Origin: Balneola sp.
GTDB lineage: Bacteria; Bacteroidota; Rhodothermia; Balneolales; Balneolaceae
DNA length: 64,000 nt
Direction of reading: 5' to 3'
Assembly (NCBI GenBank): GCA_002694685.1
Contig: NZMW01000001.1
Location: forward strand, 434,001 to 498,000
The notes under the pieces are model-generated. The model saw nothing but the letters and a program-made list of their open reading frames with translations, did no database searches and had not been told where the DNA came from. Below are positions 17,388 to 26,301 of the stretch, one piece after another (the stretch's first letter is position 1; each line of letters begins with the position of its first letter). Both the position numbers and the translations under genes were made by a program.

Positions 17388-19120
17388 TATTCAAGTAGCC
17401 CAAGATCTCCATTTCCAAAAAACAGGGGATTCTGCGGCCTGTCATACAAGCTCCTTGACGTGAACGGCACGTTTCTGTCAAGATGATTAAATACGGAATT
17501 CATAGTCATGTTCCGTTCTTTAATAGCTTCCGCCATGAAATACGTAAAGATACTATGTCGGTTTTGATCCCCGTTGTTTGAGGAGTATATCCCTGACCGC
17601 TGATCGGGACGGGAGCTAAAGAAGACTGCTGCTCCAAAATTGGCATCCGTAACAATAGAAGCCAGGTTCTGAAGTGGTTCTGTAGATCCATCTTGGTTTA
17701 GAATATCTAAATCAGCGACAATTAATATAGAATTCAGTTCCAGGTTGTTAAATGCTCTGAATAATTTTTGAAGGTCGATATATTGATTTTCACCATTGCT
17801 GTCTAAGTCACTTCCCAAAAGAAAAACCTGAGAATCTCTAATCTCTGCATATCCATTTATATAGACCCTTAAGTTTTGGCGTGATTCACTCATGGATGAC
17901 GCCAGCCTTGAATATGCTCTTTCTACAATACGGTCGTTGGCCGCATTCATGGCTTTAACTACTCGGGTTCCCCGTACACCAAAACCTTGAATAAAATATT
18001 CTTCCATCAGCTTAGCGTCGCGTTGACCGTAAATTCGTTCAGATATCTCGCCATCATACTGATTGTTTGACAGGATAAACGCTGCGGAGTTGATTGAGCT
18101 TCTACCCAAAACAGGAATATTTCGCTCAACATCAATAGAGCCAAAAGGCACATTAGGTATTGCTATAACAGATAAATCAGAAGCGAATTCTGAAGGGCGC
18201 CATATTGTACGAACATCATTTGCAGAGACCCAGGTTTCTGAAATACCATACAACACTTTATACCACTCTCCTTCCTTTGATATCAACTTAAGTTGACTTC
18301 CTTCTGCTAAATCAGTCAGTACATTGCCCGGATTTGATTCAGGCTCATTACGAAGAGCTGTAATCTGAACATCAACAACTATAAACTGTTCGAAAACAGA
18401 TTGAACAGGAACTTCTTTTGTCTGGTTTAAAGTATCGTAGGTCGCTGTTACCCGTATATTACTGCGCGGATTTTCACCAAACAGACTTGCATCAACTTCC
18501 TCAGCCAGATTTACATTAATCCTGCCCCCGTTGAAATTCCAAGCTGTATTCTCGGCTATTAATTGTCCGTTATAGGTTATTTTGATAGCCGGATCCTGAG
18601 TATCATAGGGACGGGCATCGGTTGTGTCAACTTCCTGAATAGTGCCTGTTTGTCTTAAAAGCCTGCTTTCTCCTGTTCGGGTTGGCTCACCGACCGGTTT
18701 CATATTTAAAAATGAAAGTCCGGTTAAAAGTGTCCCCGCTCCTGTGAGTGCATATCGTTGAATATCTGAAGGACGATCTAAAAGCTGGTCTGAAAAGGCC
18801 GCGTAGTAAGAAATACCCGCCCCGGCTGCTCCTAATAATACATATCCAAGTCGAGGCCGGTAACGCTGAATATATCGCTCCGTTTCAATTCTCTGAGCAT
18901 ATTCGTAGGTATTGATCGATTTGAGATCAAAATAGACCAGTGGCTGTGTTGGTGAAATACCTTTACTACTCTCCAAATAAAAGCGAGAAGATATCAGCTC
19001 AAAGTCGTTGATATCCATGGCCTCTTCATCAGTAATGACCCAACTGGTGCTGGAACAACTCTGATTTAACATAGCTGCAATACATACAGCTAGTAAGAGT
19101 AATGCTTTCTTTATGCCCAT
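17387..19120 (-). CDS. lipoprotein with SH3-like and inactive caspase-fold domains
   Basis: A 577-residue lipoprotein (signal peptide, lipobox Cys at residue 22). Residues 94-140 hold Gly-rich hydrophobic segments, 180-250 a beta-rich region, 268-305 an SH3-like domain (GSQLKLISKEGEWYKVLYG). Residues about 325-570 follow the peptidase C14 layout: IDVERNIPVLGR, AAFILSNNQYDG, the GQRDAKLMEEYFIQGFG helix, VYINGYAE, then ILIVADLD, and a terminal HSIFTYFMAEAIK. The catalytic positions are changed: SGHG reads NGYA (Tyr424 for His) and DAC reads DLD (Asp472 for Cys). I therefore predict a non-proteolytic domain (inference). Starts 10 nt inside ackA. Confidence 0.8.
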   Translation of the reverse strand: MGIKKALLLLAVCIAAMLNQSCSSTSWVITDEEAMDINDFELISSRFYLESSKGISPTQPLVYFDLKSINTYEYAQRIETERYIQRYRPRLGYVLLGAAGAGISYYAAFSDQLLDRPSDIQRYALTGAGTLLTGLSFLNMKPVGEPTRTGESRLLRQTGTIQEVDTTDARPYDTQDPAIKITYNGQLIAENTAWNFNGGRINVNLAEEVDASLFGENPRSNIRVTATYDTLNQTKEVPVQSVFEQFIVVDVQITALRNEPESNPGNVLTDLAEGSQLKLISKEGEWYKVLYGISETWVSANDVRTIWRPSEFASDLSVIAIPNVPFGSIDVERNIPVLGRSSINSAAFILSNNQYDGEISERIYGQRDAKLMEEYFIQGFGVRGTRVVKAMNAANDRIVERAYSRLASSMSESRQNLRVYINGYAEIRDSQVFLLGSDLDSNGENQYIDLQKLFRAFNNLELNSILIVADLDILNQDGSTEPLQNLASIVTDANFGAAVFFSSRPDQRSGIYSSNNGDQNRHSIFTYFMAEAIKERNMTMNSVFNHLDRNVPFTSRSLYDRPQNPLFFGNGDLGLLE

Positions 19121-20328
19121 GGAGTTTGTTTTGAGGCCGTAGCAATTTTAGCAGCATCGATAGCAATCACAAGTTCTTCATTTGTTGGGATAACATGAAC
19201 TTCTGTATTGGAATCTTCAGTGCTAATTTTGGTCTTTCCTTCCAGGTTTTGGTTAAAGGTCTTGTCAATTGAGATTCCGGCGTACTCCATATCTTCCAGA
19301 ATTTTACTCCTGATGGGAGCCGCATTTTCTCCAATACCGCCTGTGAATATGATGGCATCTACACCATTTAACGACGCAATATACGAACCAATATATTTTT
19401 TTACGCGATAACAAAATACATCAATTGCCTCGTTACATCTTCGATCTCCGCTTTCGGCTTCATCCAATAAATCACGCATATCTGCTGCGTAACCACTGAG
19501 TCCTAAAAGCCCACTATGTTTGTTCAATAATGCATGAACGTTAGCGAGAGATAACTCCTCTTTCTCTATGAGGTAGAACAAGATAGACGGATCAATATCC
19601 CCACTCCTTGTCCCCATTACGAGTCCTTCTAAAGGTGAAAATCCCATACTTGTATCGTAAGACTTTCCATCTTTGATAGCCGTAACGGAACAGCCATTCC
19701 CAAGGTGACAAGTGATTACTTTTGAACCTTCTTTAGCCAGTCCAGATATTTTATGGTACTGACGGCTCACATAATAATGAGATGTTCCGTGAAACCCGTA
19801 CTTACGGATTTTATATCGACGGTAAAGTCTGTTCGGTATACCATATAAATATGCGTGCTGAGGAATGGAATGATGGAAAGCCGTATCAAATACAGCAACG
19901 TGTGGCACATTAGGCAAATGCTTTTTCGCAGCCCTGATCCCTTCCAGGTTTGGCGGATTATGCAATGGAGCAATATCGAATGCTTGCTGAATTGCTTCTT
20001 CAACTTCTTCATCAATCAAAACGGAATCTTTAAAGGTCTCTCCCCCGTGTACAACGCGATGCCCAACCGCTTCAATTTCATCTAAAGATTGCAGATAATC
20101 ATTATCAGCCTCTAACAGCAGTTCCATGATTTTCTTTAGTGCTGCGGCATGGTTTTCTATGACCATTGATTTCTTAAGCGGCTTCTCATCCTTAAACTCC
20201 TGCTTAATGATGGAGGTTACCGCCCCAAGGCGCTCTACGAGACCCTTACATAAACACTCCTTGTTTTCAGTATTTATGAGCTGATATTTAATGGATGAAC
20301 TACCGCAATTTATAACAAGAATTTTCAT
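19111..20328 (-). CDS. ackA: acetate kinase
   Basis: A 405-residue ASKHA-fold kinase that makes ATP and acetate from acetyl phosphate and ADP. Signature 1 VINCGSSSIKYQLI (residues 4-17) and signature 2 region (FHGTSHYYVS, CHLGNGCSVTAIKDGKSYDT, GLVMGTRSGDID) are intact, as is FTGGIGENA. It follows the barrel gene by 7 nt and overlaps the pseudo-caspase gene by 10 nt. The usual ackA-pta adjacency is broken by two inserted genes, but all four are coupled. Confidence 0.96.
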   Translation of the reverse strand: MKILVINCGSSSIKYQLINTENKECLCKGLVERLGAVTSIIKQEFKDEKPLKKSMVIENHAAALKKIMELLLEADNDYLQSLDEIEAVGHRVVHGGETFKDSVLIDEEVEEAIQQAFDIAPLHNPPNLEGIRAAKKHLPNVPHVAVFDTAFHHSIPQHAYLYGIPNRLYRRYKIRKYGFHGTSHYYVSRQYHKISGLAKEGSKVITCHLGNGCSVTAIKDGKSYDTSMGFSPLEGLVMGTRSGDIDPSILFYLIEKEELSLANVHALLNKHSGLLGLSGYAADMRDLLDEAESGDRRCNEAIDVFCYRVKKYIGSYIASLNGVDAIIFTGGIGENAAPIRSKILEDMEYAGISIDKTFNQNLEGKTKISTEDSNTEVHVIPTNEELVIAIDAAKIATASKQTPWA

Positions 20329-20335
20329 AAGTGAG

Positions 20336-21601
20336 TTAAAGTGAGATTACTGCTCCAATTCCAAGTATTCCTCTGAATTTGAAATTTGGTGATTCAGATA
20401 AATCAGAAGGATTAACATGTAATCCATCAGGATCTGAAAGCCAAAACGGCATATCGTATCTGATGGCGAATCCTCTATCTTTTCCTAACCAATCGGGAAT
20501 ATTTATTGAAAATTGGAATCCAACCCCGGCGTCAGCATAAGTCCGATCTACATTAAAAGATACGTCATCATCTATCGCATTGCCGTTGATTTTACCAATA
20601 TCACCAAACACATAGGATTTCAGGTGCACAAAGTCACCCATAATCGTTCGTTCAAGTAAAGAGTTTATGAAGTTAGGGAAAAGTAGCTCAGTATTTAAAG
20701 AGACCCCTCTATCAATGGTGCCACTGTAGCTAATTGTATTTTGTTCATTCCCCTGAGGTGTTACAAAAGCATCTACATTATATCCACGAAGGTTAAACCC
20801 TCCTGCTACCTGTACAATACCATTTTCAAAAAAAGTATCCGGAATGGTACCACTCGCCCTTGTAACCCCATTATTTAGCCATGATATTGGGTCTCGGTTA
20901 GCCAGGCTATATGTATATTCTGTTGGAGCATTTGAACTGACTAAAGCTCCGAAGACTCTTAAGTTCAACCCAAAACCACTTCCCAAATCTGACAGGTGTT
21001 TAACTTCAGCTTTACCCACCGAAAAGTTTCCGGAGGCAGTATTTACATTCTGCTTTAAGTTTAAGCTGGTTTGAAGAGTTCCAATTGGCGTAAAACCGCT
21101 TGTTCTAAATTCTATTCCGGCAAGAGTCTTCCAATCTGTTTCAGCAAATCCAAGTAACCTGTATTCATTATCAATGGCTTTTTCCTGAGAAAGGCTAACA
21201 CTTACTTCCTGATATCTCAGCTCATCAAATCCTTTTTGAAAACGCTTGTTTAAAGATACGGCATGCTGACTATAACCGGTTCGGATACTACTTTTAAGCT
21301 GAACATTAAACTCTTCCCCAAAATCAGATAATGACGGAATCGGTTCTGTAAAAGTCGCATAATATGAAACCGGCATATCCGGAAAGCTTGTACCTAACCA
21401 AACACCCGCATCCAAGCGATGAGGTCCATCGAGGAAAGTACCCTCCATATCTCCCAAAACACGAGCACCGACGCGAATCCCGTCAACACTGTTGTACCAA
21501 AGATCGGGAGCAAATTCGAGTTCATACTTATCCTCCTGAGCTAAGCCAATGCCTGGAATCAGTATCAAAAGAAAAGCAATTACGAAATGTCGATTATCCA
21601 C
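20336..21601 (-). CDS. outer-membrane beta-barrel protein (Omp85/surface-antigen-like barrel)
   Basis: A 421-residue protein with a signal peptide (FVIAFLLILIPGIGLAQ) followed entirely by alternating amphipathic strands. Features shared with Omp85-type barrels are the GGFNLRGYNVDAF segment near residue 270, FGDIGKI, YADAGVGFQFSI, IRYDMPFW and a terminal strand ending GIGAVISL. No POTRA domains precede the barrel, so it is barrel-only; similar barrels also end some M1-type metallopeptidases of this group. Function is unknown. It overlaps the Nudix gene by 22 nt and precedes ackA by 7 nt. Confidence 0.7.
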   Translation of the reverse strand: MDNRHFVIAFLLILIPGIGLAQEDKYELEFAPDLWYNSVDGIRVGARVLGDMEGTFLDGPHRLDAGVWLGTSFPDMPVSYYATFTEPIPSLSDFGEEFNVQLKSSIRTGYSQHAVSLNKRFQKGFDELRYQEVSVSLSQEKAIDNEYRLLGFAETDWKTLAGIEFRTSGFTPIGTLQTSLNLKQNVNTASGNFSVGKAEVKHLSDLGSGFGLNLRVFGALVSSNAPTEYTYSLANRDPISWLNNGVTRASGTIPDTFFENGIVQVAGGFNLRGYNVDAFVTPQGNEQNTISYSGTIDRGVSLNTELLFPNFINSLLERTIMGDFVHLKSYVFGDIGKINGNAIDDDVSFNVDRTYADAGVGFQFSINIPDWLGKDRGFAIRYDMPFWLSDPDGLHVNPSDLSESPNFKFRGILGIGAVISL

Positions 21602-22038
21602 TCTGGAAGGATTTCAAGATAATTATCGGTTAAAATATCAAAGGTCAGTTTCATTAACCTTTTTTGTTCAGGCCAGCCTATTAATTGATCAACTTCATCA
21701 ATACTAACCCACATAAACTCAGAATGTTCTTCATCAAGATGAATTTCTGCACCCGTTTCAAATTCGGCCGCAAAAGCAGGAATTGAATGCACCATATCCG
21801 ATTTAGCTTCATAAAACTGATTTATCGATGGAATGGTCCAAAATTTAGCGGGAGTCAAACCGGTTTCTTCTTTTAATTCTCGAAGTGCGCCTTCCCAGCT
21901 TGCTTCTCCATCTTTAACCTTTCCCCCAACCATACGCCATTGATTCCCGTAGATCTTTTGCGTTGAGCGCTTAAAAATCAGGAAAAGAGGTTGTCCACCT
22001 TCAATTTTGTAAGGATAGACGTCGATAAGTTTTTTCAT
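21580..22038 (-). CDS. Nudix hydrolase
   Basis: A 152-residue Nudix protein with a complete Nudix box: GKVKDGEASWEGALRELKEE followed by TGL (GX5EX7REUXEEXGU), residues about 39-61. The family hydrolyses nucleoside diphosphates linked to other groups; the compact size and surrounding sequence resemble dATP/dihydroneopterin-type pyrophosphatases (NudB-like), but the substrate cannot be fixed. It sits between greA (16-nt gap) and the barrel gene. Confidence 0.88.
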   Translation of the reverse strand: MKKLIDVYPYKIEGGQPLFLIFKRSTQKIYGNQWRMVGGKVKDGEASWEGALRELKEETGLTPAKFWTIPSINQFYEAKSDMVHSIPAFAAEFETGAEIHLDEEHSEFMWVSIDEVDQLIGWPEQKRLMKLTFDILTDNYLEILPEWIIDIS

Positions 22039-22054
22039 GATATGAGGAATCGAA

Positions 22055-22528
22055 TCAGATTTCGATATTTTTCACTTCCAGTTCGAGCTTTCCTGCAGGA
22101 ACTTCAACTTCAACGGTCTCACCAATTTCGAGTCCCATGAGCGCTTTACCAATTGGGGAATCAACCGAAATTTTACCGGCAGCAAAATCAGCTTCATTTG
22201 CAGAAACGAGCGTGTACTTCATTTCTTTGCCTACATTTTTATTCAGGATGGTCACCGTAGTAAGCACACGAACCTTTGATAAGTCCAGTTCAGTTTTATC
22301 AAGCACACGAGCATTAGCCAGAGCATCTTCAAGTTTTGTGATGCGGTCTTCCATATGCCCCTGAGCTTCTTTAGCGGCATCATATTCGGCATTCTCACTC
22401 AAATCGCCTTTTGCCCGAGCCTCGGCTATTTCTTCAGCAATTTCTCTTCTTCCCCGAGTTTTAAGGTCTTTTAATTCCGCGTCTAATTTGTCATAACCTT
22501 CTTGTGTGAGGTATTGCACTTTGCTCAT
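22055..22528 (-). CDS. greA: transcription elongation factor GreA
   Basis: A 157-residue GreA. It has the N-terminal coiled coil (LTQEGYDKLDAELKDLKTRG, ENAEYDAAKEAQGHMEDRI) whose tip carries the acidic residues inserted into the RNA polymerase secondary channel, and the C-terminal FKBP-like domain (ISVDSPIGKALMGLEIGETV). GreA stimulates transcript cleavage in backtracked polymerase. It is the first gene of the minus-strand run ending at pta, and a predicted intrinsic terminator lies 27 nt upstream of its start. Confidence 0.96.
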   Translation of the reverse strand: MSKVQYLTQEGYDKLDAELKDLKTRGRREIAEEIAEARAKGDLSENAEYDAAKEAQGHMEDRITKLEDALANARVLDKTELDLSKVRVLTTVTILNKNVGKEMKYTLVSANEADFAAGKISVDSPIGKALMGLEIGETVEVEVPAGKLELEVKNIEI

Positions 22529-22554
22529 AATCTCTTCCTTTGTTCGATTTCAAA

Positions 22555-22588
22555 AAATAAAAAAAGCCATCTACCTGCGGCAGACGCC
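22555..22588 (-). terminator. intrinsic terminator in the greA leader
   Basis: On the minus strand GGCGTCTGCC, GCA, GGTAGATGGC (22588 down to 22566) forms a ten-position stem with two G-U pairs and one mismatch, followed by seven T and then ATTTTTT. It lies upstream of greA with no gene ending nearby on that strand, so it would terminate a short leader transcript. Confidence 0.6.
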
Positions 22589-22776
22589 TTTCTATTTGTT
22601 CTACAATATATGCTAAAATACGGTGTAGAAAGATGTATATCCATTGTTGATTTCAAATTAGCTCTTCAAACTATTTTAACCTATTCCTTGTACTAATAAA
22701 GGCATCATGAATTTTAAAATTAGGCTATATCCATTAAGTTATAGTTGTTCTAACTAATTTCAATAAGATTTGAGTA

Positions 22777-24564
22777 ATGCTCGGAATTTCATTTGAGATC
22801 TGGTTTGTTTACAGCCTTATCGTACTTGCTGTATTTCTCTTCATTAACAAGCGCATTTCATTTGATATAACTTCTCTCATTCTATTGGCCATTTTGGTGG
22901 TCTCCGGCATCCTCACTCCCAAAGAAGGCCTATCGGGATTTAGCAACCCTGCAACCGTTACCATTGCCTGTATGTTTATTTTGAGTGAGGGGCTCAGGCG
23001 TACGGGTGCCTTAAATATCGTGGGCGACTGGTTTTTCAAACTGAGTAAGCTAAACTATAAAGCGGCTATATTCATCATAATGCTAGTGATTGGAGTTATC
23101 TCAGCCTTTATTAATAATACGGCTGCGGTGGCAATTTTCATTCCTGTCATCATTAGTTTGTCAAAGGATATGGGGAAAAGTGCTTCAAAATTATTGATGC
23201 CCATGTCTTTCGCCGCAATGTTTGGAGGAGTCTGTACACTGATTGGTACCTCAACAAACTTACTGGTCGACTCAATAGCTAAAGAAAATGGGTTAGCGGG
23301 TTTCAGTATGTTTGAATTTACCCCGGTTGGTCTCATCTTCTTCGCAGCAGGCTTTGTGTATTTATTTACAATGGGGATTAAACTGATCCCTGAACGACGG
23401 AAAGATGAGGAGCTCACCGATTCCTTCGAAATGCAACAGTATCTGACTGATGTCATACTCAACCAAAAATCCCCGTTTGTAGACACTCCCCTCAAAAATA
23501 CCAAACTGATACAAGATTTAGACCTGGATATTGTAGAGGTATATGACAAAGATGGAAAGTCTAAAACTGACCGCGAAACCATTCAGCTTGAAGCAGATGA
23601 TGTGCTTCGAATTCGGGGCGGAGTCAAAGAAATAAACAAATTGCTAAATCGTGAAGATGTCATCATTAAACCTTCTGAGCACTGGAAAGACAAAGATTTT
23701 GAGCTGGGAAATGCCCAGTTAGTGGAGGCTGTAATAGCTCCTGAATCTTCTTATGACGGAATACCCCTTCAGGATATTGAATTTTATGAGCTATTTGAGG
23801 CCCAGGTCTTAGCAATTCGGCAGCATGGTACCGTTCAACAAGATAAGCTATCCGAGATAAGGCTTCAGAGTGGAACTTCTGTTTTACTATATGCCAAAAA
23901 GGAACGTATCAATGATATCAAAATAGCTGAGGAATTTGTCCTGGCTACGGAGATTGATCTTCCTGATCACGAGGAATCCAAAATACCGTTGGCAGTTGGT
24001 ATCATTCTGGGAGTAGTAGGATCGGCTGCTTTTGGGCTGTTACCCATTGTGGCCAGCGCAATTTGCGGTGTTATTTTAATGATCCTAACCGGATGCTTGA
24101 GCAATGAACAAGCTTACCAAAGTATTAACTGGAAAGTGATTTTTCTTCTGGGTGGTGTTTTACCGCTTGGAGTAGCCATGCAGAAAACGGGAGCTGCAGA
24201 CTTAATGGCCAGCACCGTTATATCAAGTCTCGAGGTCTATGGACCTACAGCTGTTCTATCTGCTTTTTTCTTCCTCTCGATGATGTTAACGAATTTAATC
24301 TCAAATCAAGCTACCGCAGCATTATTGGCACCTATAGCTATTGAAGCGGCTTCAAGCATCGGCGTAAACGCGGAGCCAATGCTGGTTGCGGTAACCATGG
24401 CGGCATCTTTAAGCTTTATGTCCCCCATTGGCTACCAAACCAATACCATGATTTTTGGGCCCGGGCAGTATCGGTTTATGGATTTTGTGAAAGTAGGAAC
24501 ACCACTTAACCTTTTATTCTGGATAATCGGTAGCTTTGCCATACCTATATTCTGGTCATTTTAA
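22777..24564 (+). CDS. SLC13 (DASS) family anion transporter with two RCK_C domains
   Basis: A 595-residue membrane protein with about 11 hydrophobic segments. It contains SLC13 signatures such as AFINNTAAVAIFIPVI (SNT-like Na+ motif) and the matching LISNQATAALLAPIA in the second half, plus LIGTSTNLLV. Between the halves (about 205-385) lie two TrkA-C/RCK_C domains (ADDVLRIRGGVKEINKLL and GTSVLLYAKKERINDI). Bacterial members with this layout are usually sulfate or other anion carriers. The stop is 3 nt before the SulP gene, so the two form an operon. Confidence 0.88.
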   Translation: MLGISFEIWFVYSLIVLAVFLFINKRISFDITSLILLAILVVSGILTPKEGLSGFSNPATVTIACMFILSEGLRRTGALNIVGDWFFKLSKLNYKAAIFIIMLVIGVISAFINNTAAVAIFIPVIISLSKDMGKSASKLLMPMSFAAMFGGVCTLIGTSTNLLVDSIAKENGLAGFSMFEFTPVGLIFFAAGFVYLFTMGIKLIPERRKDEELTDSFEMQQYLTDVILNQKSPFVDTPLKNTKLIQDLDLDIVEVYDKDGKSKTDRETIQLEADDVLRIRGGVKEINKLLNREDVIIKPSEHWKDKDFELGNAQLVEAVIAPESSYDGIPLQDIEFYELFEAQVLAIRQHGTVQQDKLSEIRLQSGTSVLLYAKKERINDIKIAEEFVLATEIDLPDHEESKIPLAVGIILGVVGSAAFGLLPIVASAICGVILMILTGCLSNEQAYQSINWKVIFLLGGVLPLGVAMQKTGAADLMASTVISSLEVYGPTAVLSAFFFLSMMLTNLISNQATAALLAPIAIEAASSIGVNAEPMLVAVTMAASLSFMSPIGYQTNTMIFGPGQYRFMDFVKVGTPLNLLFWIIGSFAIPIFWSF

Positions 24565-24567
24565 CTC

Positions 24568-26301
24568 ATGAAAGATTTTCTGAAAACTTACTTACCAATC
24601 ATTGAGGTACTATGTAATTATTCCTCCTCGAAATTTTGGGATGATCTTGTTGCGGGTGCTACTGTTGGAGTTGTGCTCATTCCCCAAGCAATGGCTTATG
24701 CCGTAATAGCCGGAGTCCCTCCCATTTATGGATTATATGCCGGTTTAGTTCCTCTGTTTGTATATCCTTTATTGGGCACTTCCAGCCATTTATCCATTGG
24801 CCCGGTAGCTATTGATATGCTGATTCTAGCTGCGGGATTAGGACTCTTAGCTGGCGACAGTATCACTGAAAAAGCCCTTCTAGCTGTTATGATTGCCATT
24901 CTAACCGGGATTATGCAGGTGCTGATGGGAGTATTAAAACTGGGCTTTGCTTTCAACCTTTTTTCGAGGCCGGTGATATCTGGTTTTACCATTGCCGCTC
25001 CCATTATCATCATATTCAGTCAGCTGGGCACTCTTTTTAATATGGATATCCCAAATACTCAATATATCTATGAAATCTTTCTTTACCTGACCGACCATTT
25101 ACATCAAATTCACTACCCATCATTATTCCTCTCTTTAATTTTTATTGGGTTCTTAGTTGGAGCAAAAAAATTCTACTCTAAGTTGCCTGAGGCAGTTATC
25201 CTTGTATCACTAACACTCATTGTTGTTCATTTCTTAGACATTACCAAAATTGGAATAGCTCAGATTGGAGATATACCTGCAGGACTCCCCGATTTCCAAC
25301 TTCAATATGCTTCATATGAAACAATTAAATCACTATTGCCCAGTGCATTAACGCTTTCACTTATTCAGTTTATGACTGTTGCTTCCTTATCAAAATCCTT
25401 TGCCCGAAAGCATGGTTATACCGTGAATCCGAATCAAGAATTAATAGCCATTGGAAGCAGTAATATCCTTGGCGGACTTTTCCAATCCCTGCCAGTTTCT
25501 TCCAGCTTTTCACGCTCCGCAATAGCCGAACAAGCCGGAGCAAAGACATCGTTAAATAACATTTTTGCAGGACTCCTAATCTTGGTTACCCTCCTGTTCT
25601 TAACCCCTCTGTTTGAAGTACTGCCCAATCCATTATTGGGGGCAATCATCGTAGTTTCGGTTAGCAGTCTCATCGATATTAAAGAGCTTCGGTTTTTGGT
25701 TAATACCAAACGCAGAGACGCTGTTGTAGCTTTCATTACATTCGCCAGTGTTCTGGTGATAGGTATTCAGGAAGGTATCATTATCGGTATTTGTGCCTCT
25801 GTTTTAGCGTTACTTATTAAGATGGGAAAACCGACCGTAGCTCAACTGGGACTTATTCCTGGAACCCGAGACTTCAAAAACATCAGTCGGTTTGAGAATG
25901 CCCAAAAAATCCCCGGTGTATTAATACTTAGAATTGATGCTTCGTTTTCTTTTGTGAATGCTGAATTTTTCAAAAACTATATACTGGATAAAAGTATAAC
26001 CCGCGATAAAGCCCCTAAATATGTCATAATTGATGGGACAACCATTGGTGACTTGGATATTTCGGCTATGGATACGCTTATTATGACTATTGAAACTCTT
26101 AACAAGCACGGCATAGAGCTGTATTTATCGGGCTTAATTGGGCCTGTAAGGGATGTAATCCGGAAATCAGATATAAGCACTTTTCTAAGTAAAGACCGGA
26201 TTTACAGTACCGTTCATGATGCTGTAGAAGCTGCACTTAAGAAACAAGATCTTACTGATGAAGGAAACAGGTTATCAGAATACTCAAACCGTAGCGCTTG
26301 A
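24568..26301 (+). CDS. SulP family anion (sulfate) permease with STAS domain
   Basis: A 577-residue SLC26/SulP transporter. Family blocks: DLVAGATVGVVLIPQAMAYA (about 26-45), PPIYGLYAGLVPLFVYPLLG, GTSSHLSIGPVA and SFSRSAIAEQAGAKT. A C-terminal STAS domain spans about 450-555 (GVLILRIDASFSFVNAEFF, YVIIDGTTIGDLDISAM). The family moves sulfate, bicarbonate or other anions; the partner SLC13 gene makes sulfate the simplest guess. It abuts the convergent MFS gene with no spacer. Confidence 0.9.
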   Translation: MKDFLKTYLPIIEVLCNYSSSKFWDDLVAGATVGVVLIPQAMAYAVIAGVPPIYGLYAGLVPLFVYPLLGTSSHLSIGPVAIDMLILAAGLGLLAGDSITEKALLAVMIAILTGIMQVLMGVLKLGFAFNLFSRPVISGFTIAAPIIIIFSQLGTLFNMDIPNTQYIYEIFLYLTDHLHQIHYPSLFLSLIFIGFLVGAKKFYSKLPEAVILVSLTLIVVHFLDITKIGIAQIGDIPAGLPDFQLQYASYETIKSLLPSALTLSLIQFMTVASLSKSFARKHGYTVNPNQELIAIGSSNILGGLFQSLPVSSSFSRSAIAEQAGAKTSLNNIFAGLLILVTLLFLTPLFEVLPNPLLGAIIVVSVSSLIDIKELRFLVNTKRRDAVVAFITFASVLVIGIQEGIIIGICASVLALLIKMGKPTVAQLGLIPGTRDFKNISRFENAQKIPGVLILRIDASFSFVNAEFFKNYILDKSITRDKAPKYVIIDGTTIGDLDISAMDTLIMTIETLNKHGIELYLSGLIGPVRDVIRKSDISTFLSKDRIYSTVHDAVEAALKKQDLTDEGNRLSEYSNRSA

